Shown here one piece after another: positions 20,501-33,228 of a DNA stretch of 43,000 bases. Position 1 is the stretch's first letter. Every line of letters starts with the position of its first letter. The stretch is from contig NC_092583.1 of the NCBI RefSeq assembly GCF_037975245.1, positions 665,764 through 708,763 on the forward strand. The letters run 5' to 3'. The translations under genes and the position numbers were made by a program. Under the pieces are notes generated by a model. That model was not told where the DNA came from. It made no database searches and saw only the letters and a program-made list of their open reading frames with translations. The stretch comes from Apostichopus japonicus. Lineage: Eukaryota; Echinodermata; Holothuroidea; Aspidochirotida; Stichopodidae.

Positions 20501-23500
20501 AAACGCTGATAACTTGCAGCTATTCTATTCATATCGCCCCCTCCCCTCGTTAGGGAATAGCTACTGGGATGAAGAGGCGTAGCCGAGAGAGGGCACCGGG
20601 GATTTCACCCTCCCCCACCAAAGTGTGATATAAACAAGTCAGAAGTGTCCCTCTTCGTAGGTAAATAAGTAAGTAAATGGTAAAAGCACCCTCCCCATTT
20701 TGCAATGATAATTTTTTTGTAAACTATTCAAACACTAAGGCAAAACCACGAAGGTAGCTCAAAATGGTCAGACAAATTTGGATACTCGGTGTCTTCCGTA
20801 CCACATGTTCCACGTAGTATTTCAATGTTTATAAGTTCAACAAAAGACCATTTCTTAGTTTAAATGTACGTTTATAATAAATGTTTTCAACAAAAGGTCA
20901 CATATTAAATATTAAGGCGCACTTTTTAATTACAAACTTGGCATCGGGTATACTGTATTACAAGAAAGGGGCATGTTTGAGGTTTTTGACCCTGCAGAGG
21001 ACGAGTGGGGAGGGAGAGGGGGGGTGGGGGATTCCTGGTGGCTGAAGTCAAAGTAGTACCATACATTCAGTTTTGTGAAATCATATTGCAAATTTCTATC
21101 AAATTAATAGAACAAAATAGCCATAAAACATCTAATAATTGTAAAATAATGCAGGGGCGTGTATTTCCTCATGTTATATCTTGATTAAATCTTGAAAAAA
21201 TCTTGGTTTATTGAGTAAAATTGTTCGTTCCGATGTTAAGTTCCAAGAATAATATAGTATTAAATATATTAGTTTCAGCGTATTCCAAACTTTCAAAAAC
21301 TTGTAAAGACACACACAAAACTCAAATCTGACATATTATTTGTTAATTTTTTCATGAATACTTTAATTTTGCCAGCGCATCGAGAAGAACTGATCGTTTT
21401 ATCGTGTCTCCATTTCCGGCTGTTCAAACTTTGCATTTATATTGGCTGTAGATCGCAGAATACAGGCGCTTTGAAAAACAGAAAATGAAGGGGTTTTTAT
21501 TTTCAAGAGAAAAGTCGTATTTTTGCATCGATATGAAAATGAACAATATAAATGTTAGATAAAGTTTGTTTTCTTGATCTATACAAAAAAAAACTGACTT
21601 TCAACTGATAACGATAGATATAACTGGTGACTAAACCTATATTGGAAAAATCAAAATGAGAAACCATCATCGAAAATAAATGCGACGTTAATGGTTAAAG
21701 ATTTATATAATAATAATGATAATAAAAAACCCGTAAATGGCTGGTCTTGTCATCATAAAACTGCTACAAAACATTTCATAAAGTTTATGAGTCCTATAAT
21801 TTTAACTCGTTATTAAAGACACGTCCCACACAGGATGAGAAAAAGACGTTTTGATAGAGGAAGGTTGTATAACCTTTCTGTATACTGGAAGAGATTAGAT
21901 ACACGACGCCACAGAGAAAGCTGGGAATGCAATATTAAACGATTCATATAGATTGGAGGGACGGCCCTCGAATCTAGCTAATACTATAACCTCAAGACTG
22001 GTCACTGCTGGGTTTGTTTAATTTGTTTATTCTCAAAATGACAGCTGTTATTTTGTTGTTAACGATTCATGAAACGCCAGCGCTGGAAACTTGTATTTAA
22101 GAAATAATGAAAACAAAGAAAGGAAACGATGACAAATTGTCTCTTTGTTAAGCAGACTAGGATTTCATCCCCTTGTTTGTTTTACTTTATTATTACACAA
22201 CTTTATTTCAGAACAAATTCATTCCCCTTTTCTGCAACCAACTTATTATCTTCACGGTTACGTTAGAACGTTTTGATATAATTCTTCCTGTTCCAGAGAG
22301 ATACCGTAATATGCATTCATTTGGGGATGTTATAGTTTTAAATATCATAATTAAAGACATATGTAACAAATTTCGCCCATATTCTGGCATGCAAATAAGG
22401 TTATGACAAAGATATTGGAACATCAGCACATTATGAAAAATTTGCATAGGCAAAACATAGTGTTTATTTTGAAGATGTTATTGACTTGTTTAATACATAT
22501 GTACACCATACGACAATATCATTTGCGCTGATGTATTATTCGGTTGCGTCATTTCCAAGAATGTCTTATCAATGTTTTAAAGAAATGTTCCTTTTCTATT
22601 AAGAAATTGCCTACAATATAACTAGAAATAATTGTCACATGAAATGTCTTGCGTCGACATAGTCTTGTACGATTCACGTGAAGATTGGCGCTGACTACGT
22701 TCGGGTTATAATCACACCCCGCACAGAACAGTTCAATCAGTCAATCGCGCATGAAAATCTATTTTGGTATAACTTTACCATTTGGTGAAGTGGGCGCCAC
22801 GCTGTGATATTTTCTGTGGCTCTCATCTGGAATTGTCTGTTTCATTTTCAACTTCCAAAGAGCACTTAACCTTTTCCAATGTTAGTCGCAATCCACTGCC
22901 AAACAATAAAAAGCAATAATTTCGAAGATGAAAATTCACGCCAGCTCTCTCTGATTTTTCCTTTTCTTTCTCTTTGGTTTTTACCCCGAGGCATAAATCT
23001 TCAGATTGAAAACTTCAGTTTATTTCATGTTTTTTTTTTTGTCTTCCAGTTTTCCAATTCAGTATCGTGATAAATATAAAGTGAATGAGACTACAATCGT
23101 ATAGGAATTACTACATACTTAATATAGAGAAATATATCCTTTATTTCGATGAATTCCCTACCTGCTGCTATGGAAACTTTTAAAACGGCCGTCTTTGCCA
23201 GAAATAATAAATTACTTCTCGTTTTGAAACGCTGCAAGTCTTTCCGTCCAAAGCTCAACCAATTTCCTGCAATAAAGGATGGACATTTGTTTTGACTAAA
23301 TTAGTCCGTTCGTGAAGATTTCCATCATATTTCTTCATTTATTTGGTCCATTCTCGAGACAGATATATCGCTTAATTTTGATAGTTAAGTGTTCCGCAGG
23401 GAAATAAGTGTTGTGTATAAGGCAATAGATACGCTTTAATTGTCATATATATAGGGAGAGCCTGTATAGACGCAGGTAATAGAAAACATCGTTATCACCC

Positions 23501-23880
23501 TTGTAAACTTCTAGGATACTTGGGTTAAATTAATAAGTGATAGTTATAGGCTACAGTTTTCTCTTCTCATCGCAAGCTTCCATAAACAAGGAGGCCAGAT
23601 GCCTAATTGACTATTAAATCAGACTTTAGATTTTGTAGTACGTAAAACAGTATATACAGTGTATTTCCGCGGTAGATGTGTAAATAACGGTAGGCTTGTA
23701 CACGTTAAGTATATACCACAGTGATTCTACTGATGTGAAAGCGTAGTTAATGGCTTTCTGTAACTGTCAATGAGAGCGTAATACGTAATTGTTATGATTG
23801 TACAGCTTCTTTAAGTTTAACGGTTGCTACGAGATACAACGATATACGTATATACATAAAGAACCCACGTGTATAGAGCA
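17512..23880. other. Intergenic repeat-rich DNA, no gene recognised
   Basis: No coding exon with family similarity is visible. Poly-G runs lie at 18277-18291 (15), 18579-18590 (12) and 19355-19365 (11), with G-rich patches at 17775-17800 and 21005-21030. TGGATCAAGGATTTG at 19367 and CACTGCGGATCCGGGCC near 19593 look like ends of the same G-rich repeat families. The frames at 20373-20582 (+) and its antisense, and at 22173-22453, are open by chance as far as I can tell. Confidence 0.5.
18277..18291 (+). repeat. Poly-G run (15)
   Basis: 15 uninterrupted G between TCTCTCTCGA and TTGATGCC. Confidence 0.9.
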
Positions 23881-23881
23881 G

Positions 23882-24056
23882 CGATGTAGCCAGGAATTTG
23901 AAAGGGGGGGGGGGAGCACTTTCTGCGATTGATATGGATTTTCAAAATTGTAGGCACGACTATCTAAGCGGAGAGCCACCATCGGTTGGCGCGCAGCGTA
24001 CAAGAAAATTTCTGGTTTTGATACCACCCAGATCACCGGAAATGGCACTTTTCGGG
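23882..24056 (+). repeat. Dispersed repeat copy A (GTAGCCAGGAATTTG family)
   Basis: Begins GATGTAGCCAGGAATTTG, then a G11 run at 23904-23914, then about 110 bp clearly related to copy B at 24955: shared words include ATCTAAGCG, TTGGCGCG, AGCGTACAAG, CCCAGATC and GGAAA. The open frame across it (23898-24212) is not a gene. Confidence 0.7.
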
Positions 24057-24582
24057 CTTAAAAATGACCAACCAGATGTACACTTTTTGCCTGAGAACCA
24101 AGTATTTCCCGATAGTTTCTTTCCATCCATAACCTTTTTGAAGATTGTCACCAGTCACAAATCATGTTCGACCTCATCGCATGTCCTGTGGATCATTGCT
24201 TTTTATAGGTGATTCTACGTCGCGGCCCACAATATCCGTCAGGCCCACTTTTCAAGGTTCCAAGCCCATTATTTGTTCAGAATTTGAAAATTCACATTTC
24301 TCGTGAATAAACTCACTTCAAAACATATCCATAATGTTGCACAAAATTTCATCTATGGACAATCAATATAGAAAAACCTCCTTCAACCCCTAACAGACCG
24401 GTCAAAATTGCACGAGTAGAGGGAAGTGTGATGCAGAATGTTGGTCAGAAATTTTCGAAAATTCAGACACAGTTAATTTATTGGTGTAGAAATATTAAAA
24501 CCTCTTATAACGGCTATTATAAAACTTGGTTGAAGGAAATGAAAAAAATAGCAGATATTTCCGAAACCGAACACTACACACA

Positions 24583-24625
24583 TAGGCGTAGGGGGGCGGG
24601 GGGGGGGGGGGGGCTGCAGCCCCTA
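24583..24625 (+). repeat. GGCGTAGG + G16 + CTGCAGCCCC repeat end
   Basis: ATAGGCGTAGGGGGGC, then G16 (24598-24613) and CTGCAGCCCC: the same end structure as the element at 17138-17511, including the ATA before GGCGTAGG. No matching second end is evident nearby. Confidence 0.6.
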
Positions 24626-24949
24626 ATTCGCCATTTCTAATGTAAAAGAGAGTTTTGACATAATTGGACCTCCATGCCTTTTTCTCCATCTACATAAGAC
24701 ATTTGGTTGTTTACATTAGCATACCGCGGTACACTGCGCAACTTTCACGGACCGTACGGTACACGATGGCATGCGATGTAGGGTAAATAACCGATGCTTG
24801 TTTATATGATATTGACCATAACATGTTGAACGAAATTTTGGTTATTTTTTTCGGGCAAGTCGGACAGTTTTGAGGCTGTTCATCCTGGAACGCCATTTTC
24901 ATGCTCACTGATATGATGTGATATCTGCTGCGGTTGCTTTACAAATTCG

Positions 24950-25687
24950 AACAGGCGCGTAGCGAGGAATTTGCCAAGGGAGGGGCGAAGCCTGTAGGCA
25001 AATTATCTAAGCGTAGCTCCACCATAAGTTGGCGCGAAGCGTACAAGTAAATTTTGGCCGAAAATGCCTCCCAGATCGCTGGAAACGACACTTCGCAGGC
25101 CTTGTAAGTTGCATCTAAGCACTTTCTATTTTGAAATTACTGGCGATATCATAAAAAAAATATGCTGAAGGGGGAGGGGGCGGTCGCCCCCTTCCCGAAA
25201 TGCGTCAGGTTCCCCGACGACACGGTCGAGTTCGAGACCAGCCACAGTTGGTTTCATAGCACAATTCTACAATTGTTTAAGGCGTATATACACACACACG
25301 CGTTATGATAGACCATATATAGTATATAGATCATGAGTGAGAGAGGAAAAATGGAAACGTCAAAAATGGAGTTGTCGGTGTAAGGGGTAGGGTGAGGCAA
25401 ACGCCCCTTCCGAAATCCTTGATCCGTCACTGACTACCCTGTGTATATAATAGGGACCAGCGCTGTAATGATGTCACTGTTCCTCTTTCTCTTCCCGGTG
25501 TCTTGGCGTTTTCCTTCTACTCCCTCTTTTTCTCCTTTTTCTCTTTCTTCTTTTTCTTTTCCCTTCCTTTGTCTCCTCCTCCTCTTTTTTCCCCTCTTTT
25601 TTCCTTTTCTCTTTTTTTTTCTCTCCTCTTTTTCTTACCAGGGAGGCGCGCGCCCCCAACGCCCCCCCCCCTGGATACGCGCCTGTT
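24950..25687. mobile_element. 738-bp segment with 12-bp inverted ends (AACAGGCGCGTA)
   Basis: AACAGGCGCGTA at 24950-24961 is the exact reverse complement of 25676-25687. The match continues loosely (GCGAGG against TCCAGG). The first 160 bp are copy B of the repeat also found at 23882-24056. The interior contains G- and C-rich pieces (25168-25200, and near 25400 the word CCTTGATCCGTCACTGAC) that look like nested fragments of other repeats, and a 140-bp polypyrimidine tract. No target duplication is obvious, so one element is only one reading; two separate insertions are possible. Confidence 0.4.
25500..25640 (+). repeat. Polypyrimidine tract
   Basis: Roughly 140 bases almost purely C and T on the + strand (purine-only on the other). 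Both long frames across it (25441-25704 and 25474-25707) are low-complexity artefacts. A mirror-symmetric tract of this kind can form triplex DNA (inference). Confidence 0.85.
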
Positions 25688-25954
25688 GTGCATACAGTTC
25701 GTGACATTCCATAGAGTGCGGTTAGGCAGGCAATATGTATTTTATTACGCAGTGGCCAACTGTAGGCTTGTAATTGGCTATAAGCTAAATTTAGCTAATT
25801 GCATCTGCCAAACTAAGTAAGTAGTTGAATCAGTAGGCATGAATGTTACTACGATTACAACCGAGTTAACGGAGCTGACGAGTATTCAAGATCAAAAGAG
25901 CACTGACAAAATACCATGCTAAAAAAACGACAGTTTAAAAAAAAAAAATCGACA

Positions 25955-26007
25955 CTGAAAGGGGGGAGCGGTCGCTCCCCCTGCTCCCCCCTGGCTACGT
26001 CCCTGGT
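25955..26007 (-). repeat. G/C-rich repeat end, CTGGCTACGTCCCTGG
   Basis: GGGGGGAGCGGTCGCTCCCCC forms a near-perfect hairpin and is followed by CTGGCTACGTCCCTGG (25991-26006), whose complement (CCAGGGACGTAGCCAG) resembles the start of copy A at 23882. It is probably the minus-strand end of a member of the same family. Confidence 0.45.
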
Positions 26008-29000
26008 ATAGAGCTAAGATCTGCATGTTACCTATATAATTATTTCCTCATTTTGTTATCTCTTTAAAGTAAGGTTCGCCAATTTGAATGACTTAGTGAA
26101 TTTCACTTTGCCTCGGGCTCATTCGGGCATCTCGGGTTGTCGACATTGCAATCAGGTCACAGACCGAAAGTTTTGCCCTTATTATTATTATTTTTCTTTA
26201 GCCACTTCTAAGCTGGCCTCTTCAGTATTTCTGAAGGCCCATTTAAGGTTAATGTTTCGCTGTTTTCATTGGCCAGACGCTAGCAGGGTAATGTACAACG
26301 CCACCATTTGTCGCTGTCATTTGTTGTGTTCAAGATTCACTATACTCTTTTGGCTTTTAACTTATAACAATGTGAGTGAGTGGTATGAGGGCGATGTTTA
26401 CCTTATGCTTAACCTCGGTGAGTATATACCGTGAGGCCTTAATCGACAGACGATGAACAAATCCTCCATTATTCTTTGATTTATTTCAGAGGCGATAACA
26501 CTCAATGAATTGCTACTGTCTTACAAATGGATAAACTGACAACTAAATTCAATTGATAAAATGTTTATACGTTTGAATAGCAAAACCGAAATAACTAAAT
26601 AAAATCATATTTCCATACAGTCCTTTTTGCATCAATACTCATGGAGTCATATCTTTATGCGATGAAAGATAACGAAGCATATCATTTTGCAATGTTTCTT
26701 CAAAGTATCTTATTTAAGGACTCTTTCTGATTGCTTAAGAGGACAACAACAGATGACTTTCAGTCAAATAGATTTACAGTACTGTTGTTATAGAAGTATA
26801 TATATGTTAGTGTGGACTTACACACAGAGTTAACCTTGCGTGGTCGTGCGTGAATCATCGATATTTTCATTGCGTGAGATGATACATATGCAAGCGACGG
26901 AAGGTCAACCAAGCCAAATCTAATGTAGGACCTTGTGACATTTAAAATTGGAGCATGGTTAGTTAACAATCCTTTCAACCGAACGCTCGGCGAGTGATTT
27001 CGATAGAAATATTATAAATGGGGTGGCTGCAATACTGCATACGGAACATTGCATGATATACTGATTTTTGTAAAGCTTACATATTACTATACGTCTTGAC
27101 TTCCATTTAAATATTTGACAAAGCTCACTACTACAATCGTCTGTTTTTAACATACTGTATTACTTCATTCGAAGACATGGCTCCACGTCGCCTCCCGAAC
27201 AATACATTTATGAATCGATATTTTTTAAAAGCTGTCCTTTCCTCTTTAACTCCAGAACATCCTGTCTCGGCGAAATTGATCAATTAAAACATTTGAAATT
27301 GAAAACATTCTTTCATTAGTTTTACGAATCACTTAAAGTAATGATAAAGAACGAGACGACCTTGATGTAAGATATACCTGTTTTATATGAAGCTAATTAA
27401 AGTGAAACTTTGAATAACGCTTTTACTCAGTCAATTCTTGAAAAGAAACAGGAAGGTTAACATATAAAACGGTATTCATACATTTATAGGAATGAATACT
27501 CAAATACATAAATAACCCGGATGGTAAAAACGAAATAAAAGAGCAGTATTAAAGGCTCAGTAAAAACGCTTTAAACTATAAGTAACTACACAAATTAAGA
27601 TAGATAAGATAAAAGGCAAAACCTGCTCAAGAGAGAGAGAGTAGGCCTACAAAGACTAGGTTTAAAAAAAATCCACTAAGTTGATCTTCAAGACATTTGA
27701 GTAACGTTAAAGAAGCATTAATGTGAAGGGCAGACGGGCTATAAAAATAACATCTTCTCTAACTTGCCAGTAGAAAAAACGAAAAATAAAATAAAAAATA
27801 GAACCTTGGAGCCTCATCACACGCGAAGAAAGTGCCAATTTACATTAAACTGCTATAGTCACGATACTATGGTTTTAGCAGGAATTCATACCTGTCTGAG
27901 AAAACTCCGTTTGAATAATTCTACATGAATTGACAATAAAATAAGAGTCTGTAGTTTCCGCTTTTTGACTGCACCTACGGTTGTTACATTTAGAAGAGGC
28001 TCATAAGACCATTGCGTTATTTTGTTTTTATAACCTCTCATGATTAGTATTACCTAAGCATTACGTCTAGGCTATATTAATTACAATTGTGATATACTCG
28101 ATACTTGTCATAGGAAACAACGATAGTATATCACGTTCAATGGGTATGCTGGAGGGCTAATGGTTAAACTGACGACACAGAGTGGTTTAACGTCAGCATA
28201 TATACGAAATGTAGTCCCTGATGTCAATAATGTGACGTCCAATACAAATCATTGATCAAAAAACGTAGAACCCGCCAGAATTCTTGACATGACGTCAGAG
28301 CATAACGGCCAATGAATATGCAGTGTTTAGTAGTTTGGCTTTGTGAGTATGAGTACAATGTATAAATGTTTGGACCCCCCGGCCTCTTCCCTAGTAAAAT
28401 TGGCTGCACATCTTCCATACGAATTAACAGATGCATAAAACAGACAACGAATCTTTGGTCGTGACCTTGACATTCCCACATTTACAATGTTTTTGTGACA
28501 GCCTAGTGAAAACTTTTTTCTTGCAATTGCGTTCGATTTGAATAAAAAGGAAAGAAAGTTGTTCACCTTTTCAACTTTGTTCAAAACTGAAAATTGCAAA
28601 TTTTACGGCTTCATTCTACAAAAAGGATGGACTGTATTTTACCACATTGAAATACAAGCTAATTTAATTCAATTAAGGTTGAAACGTGCTGCACTCAAGC
28701 ATATTCGTATTTTAATTTAAGTTGAAATTGAATAGAGACCTATTTTTCACACAAGCTGAATTGAAGTTCATACTTACAATAAGCTGAAAGATAATTGATC
28801 AATTTCACACAGGGTTAAATGCAATTAACTGAAGTAAATCATTTTTTTCTTTTTTTATACTGAATAATGCTTTAGTGATATCAAGTCTAATTACATAGGA
28901 TTTAGACTTTCGAAAGAAAGAAAGGTTAAAATGGCTCGACATACGTCACAATGTCCTAAATGAAGGCATTAGATGACATCATATATGGTAACATAATATA

Positions 29001-29013
29001 CATAGTTTCTTCT

Positions 29014-29015
<2 letters not shown>
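26008..29015. other. Intergenic DNA, nothing recognised
   Basis: AT-rich. The 116-codon frame at 26084-26434 has no motif I recognise and lacks splice or codon-use support. Two TGACGTC words (CRE-like) occur at about 28230 and 28290 in a mildly GC-richer patch of unknown role. Confidence 0.45.

Positions 29016-29053
<38 letters not shown>
29016..29053. repeat. (AT)n microsatellite, 38 bp
   Basis: Uninterrupted TA dinucleotides. Confidence 0.95.
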
Positions 29054-29054
<1 letters not shown>

Positions 29055-30089
29055 CAGTGTTCCTCTAGCTATGACCTACAACTTTGACCATCCACACCTC
29101 AGAGATTTATCACTTTGGTATCGGATTTAAACGCAAACATAATAGTTTCTTTACTTCACAAGAAGGTGCATTACATGTAATGGAGTTTTACGTCTTTCTT
29201 CATTGAACACGGTAGTTCATCTCCACCCATCATCATAGTAAACCCTACTTGGTACTTAATTTATCGCTAGAGCCGATATTAAACAAACTGCCGAAGCTGA
29301 TGGACTAGTAGATCGTAAATACTTAGCTGTTAAATCTTTTACTCCTGTTTTTCGCCAACCAAAACCAAAATTCACTTCTGTTGTTATAGTTGTTGTATTA
29401 TACGACTTCCTGAGGTTGGCTGTGCAGGGTAGATAACCTCAGCGGAAATTTCATTATGAGCGAAAAACGATACGAAAGACATGGTTTTTACTTTAGAATA
29501 ATGAAACCATTTACCAACAAAGTTCATTGGAAAGAACTATTAAGGGGACAGTTGGGGTGTGGAGGCATGCATCTGAACGGTAGGTGGGAGGTAATAAATA
29601 CAGTTAAAATTTTATTATTTCAACCTGCTACTGTTAGTATTTTATTACTACAATGATAGGAACAACATATACACTAGTCTTCATTCCTACATATTTGTGT
29701 ACTACTTTACTGTAGTCAGTATAAACGAACTCAAAATATAAAGTAATCTTTCTTTTTCAAAATGGTAAGTTCGGCTGGTAATTAGCATAATCACGTGATC
29801 ACAAGAACGACGTCCGTCCTGCCACATATTTTTTCTTGAAATAGGGTATTTGTGTGAATGCCGTATGATTAACTATACTGTAGACATGAACATGAACATA
29901 TTTCCACACTGAGTGTTTACACAAAGAGTCGAATAGGAAGCTATGCACGCTATTGTCAATTTACGACCGTGGCAGGTCGATTACGTAATCGCACAACTTT
30001 CCTAGTTATAGCGTGCTATAATTGGGGTCAATAAAGCAGTTCTTTAAGGTATTAACAATATGGACATTTCATTGGTTGATGTAAACATA
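29054..30089. other. Intergenic DNA, nothing recognised
   Basis: No supported gene. The frame 29456-29656 has no family signature. Confidence 0.45.
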
Positions 30090-30375
30090 CATATTCATCA
30101 TGAGTTTCTGGAATCTTTGCGTGCAGACATCTTCGAATATTTGGATTAATATGATGGCAACTTAAAGGTGATAGTGAATAAAGCTGTAGGTCATAGTAAT
30201 GTCACGTCACGCCAGCATTTTGATTATGCATAATTAATCAATTGATTCGCTATGCATATTCATAATTGGGTGAATCTTTGCGTGCAGACATCTCTGCTTT
30301 AGATTAATATTATGACAACTTAAAAGGTAATCTTGACAGACCTAGGTCACAGCAAAGTAACTTGATATCAGAATA
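30090..30375 (+). repeat. Diverged direct duplication (~165-bp unit)
   Basis: CATATTCAT... at 30090 and 30255 begin two related copies. Both contain AATCTTTGCGTGCAGACATCT (30112 and 30273), GATTAATAT.ATG.CAACTTAAA and an AGGTCA.AG.AA word. The spacing of 161-165 bp and many small differences suggest an older tandem duplication. Confidence 0.75.
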
Positions 30376-30677
30376 TGTCATGTTTTTACTGATGGGAACT
30401 TCAATTATCCGGCTTTTAATCCTTGAAGATATAACTAAATCGGTTTCAGACCAGACCAATAAAAATATGATAAAAACGTAAATTCCCAATCTCGTTTTGT
30501 CGCTTAAGTGTATAGCTCCCGTACAAATATAAAAAGAAAACAGGAAAACAAGTTAATTGACATTTCATGTTATCTTTTAAGCGGGAAAAGGTCCAAGTGT
30601 CACTTTTAAAGTAAGCCGCAATTCTTAATGGCAAAACACACTTTATCTTTAGTACATGAAACAGCACGTAGGCACAT

Positions 30678-30694
30678 GGGGGGGGGGGGGGGGG
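30678..30694 (+). repeat. Poly-G run (17)
   Basis: 17 uninterrupted G after CACGTAGGCACAT. Confidence 0.9.
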
Positions 30695-30917
30695 CAAAGG
30701 CTATTAAGTGTATTATATACCTATGTATATATCCCGACACGGATACAAAATAATTCGATTTACCAAAACTTCGCTTCGACTTGACTGCCATGCCGACACA
30801 ATTTTCTGATATAAAAAGTTTCAATTCCTGTTACTCCTTGACACTGGTTATCATGCAATGAAGAAGAGCTGGTTATGCTCGAAAGCTTTGCATATACCAA
30901 ACATTGGCTGTTTTGCT

Positions 30918-32940
<2,023 letters not shown>

Positions 32941-33228
32941 TATAAATATGTTATTGGTTTATTGCATCAATGTCATTACAGTCGTTGGGTAACTACAGTC
33001 AAAAATTAAACACACAAATAAATAAACATAAATAAGAAAATTAAATATGTTATTGGTTTATTGCACCAATGTCATAACAGTCGTTGGGAAACTACAGTCA
33101 AAAATTAAACACACATAAATAAACATAAACATAAATAAGAAAGTATAAATATAGTATTAGTTTATTGCACCAGTCGCTGGGAAAACTACAGTCAAACAAT
33201 AAATAAACATAAACACAAATAAGAAAAC
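32941..33228 (+). repeat. Tandem repeat, three ~100-bp units
   Basis: Units start near 32941, 33041 and 33143, each reading TATAAATATGTTATTGGTTTATTGCA... through CAGTCGTTGGG.AACTACAGTCAAAAATTAAACA and an AAATAAACATAAA tail. The third unit has lost about 15 bp (CAATGTCATAA is missing before CAGTCGCTGGG). Confidence 0.85.

Noticed and set aside
20373-20582. Open frames on both strands in a CpG-richer patch (the antisense reads RKSKSEQMRLSSRQ)
   Set aside because: Both strands look equally coding-like, no convincing acceptor, and no family match; likely a CpG-rich non-coding patch.
25441-25820. Overlapping frames rich in F/S/L or K/R/E
   Set aside because: Artefacts of the polypyrimidine/polypurine tract.
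26084-26434. 116-codon frame
   Set aside because: No recognised domain, no splice or poly(A) support; length is within chance for a patch of lower AT.
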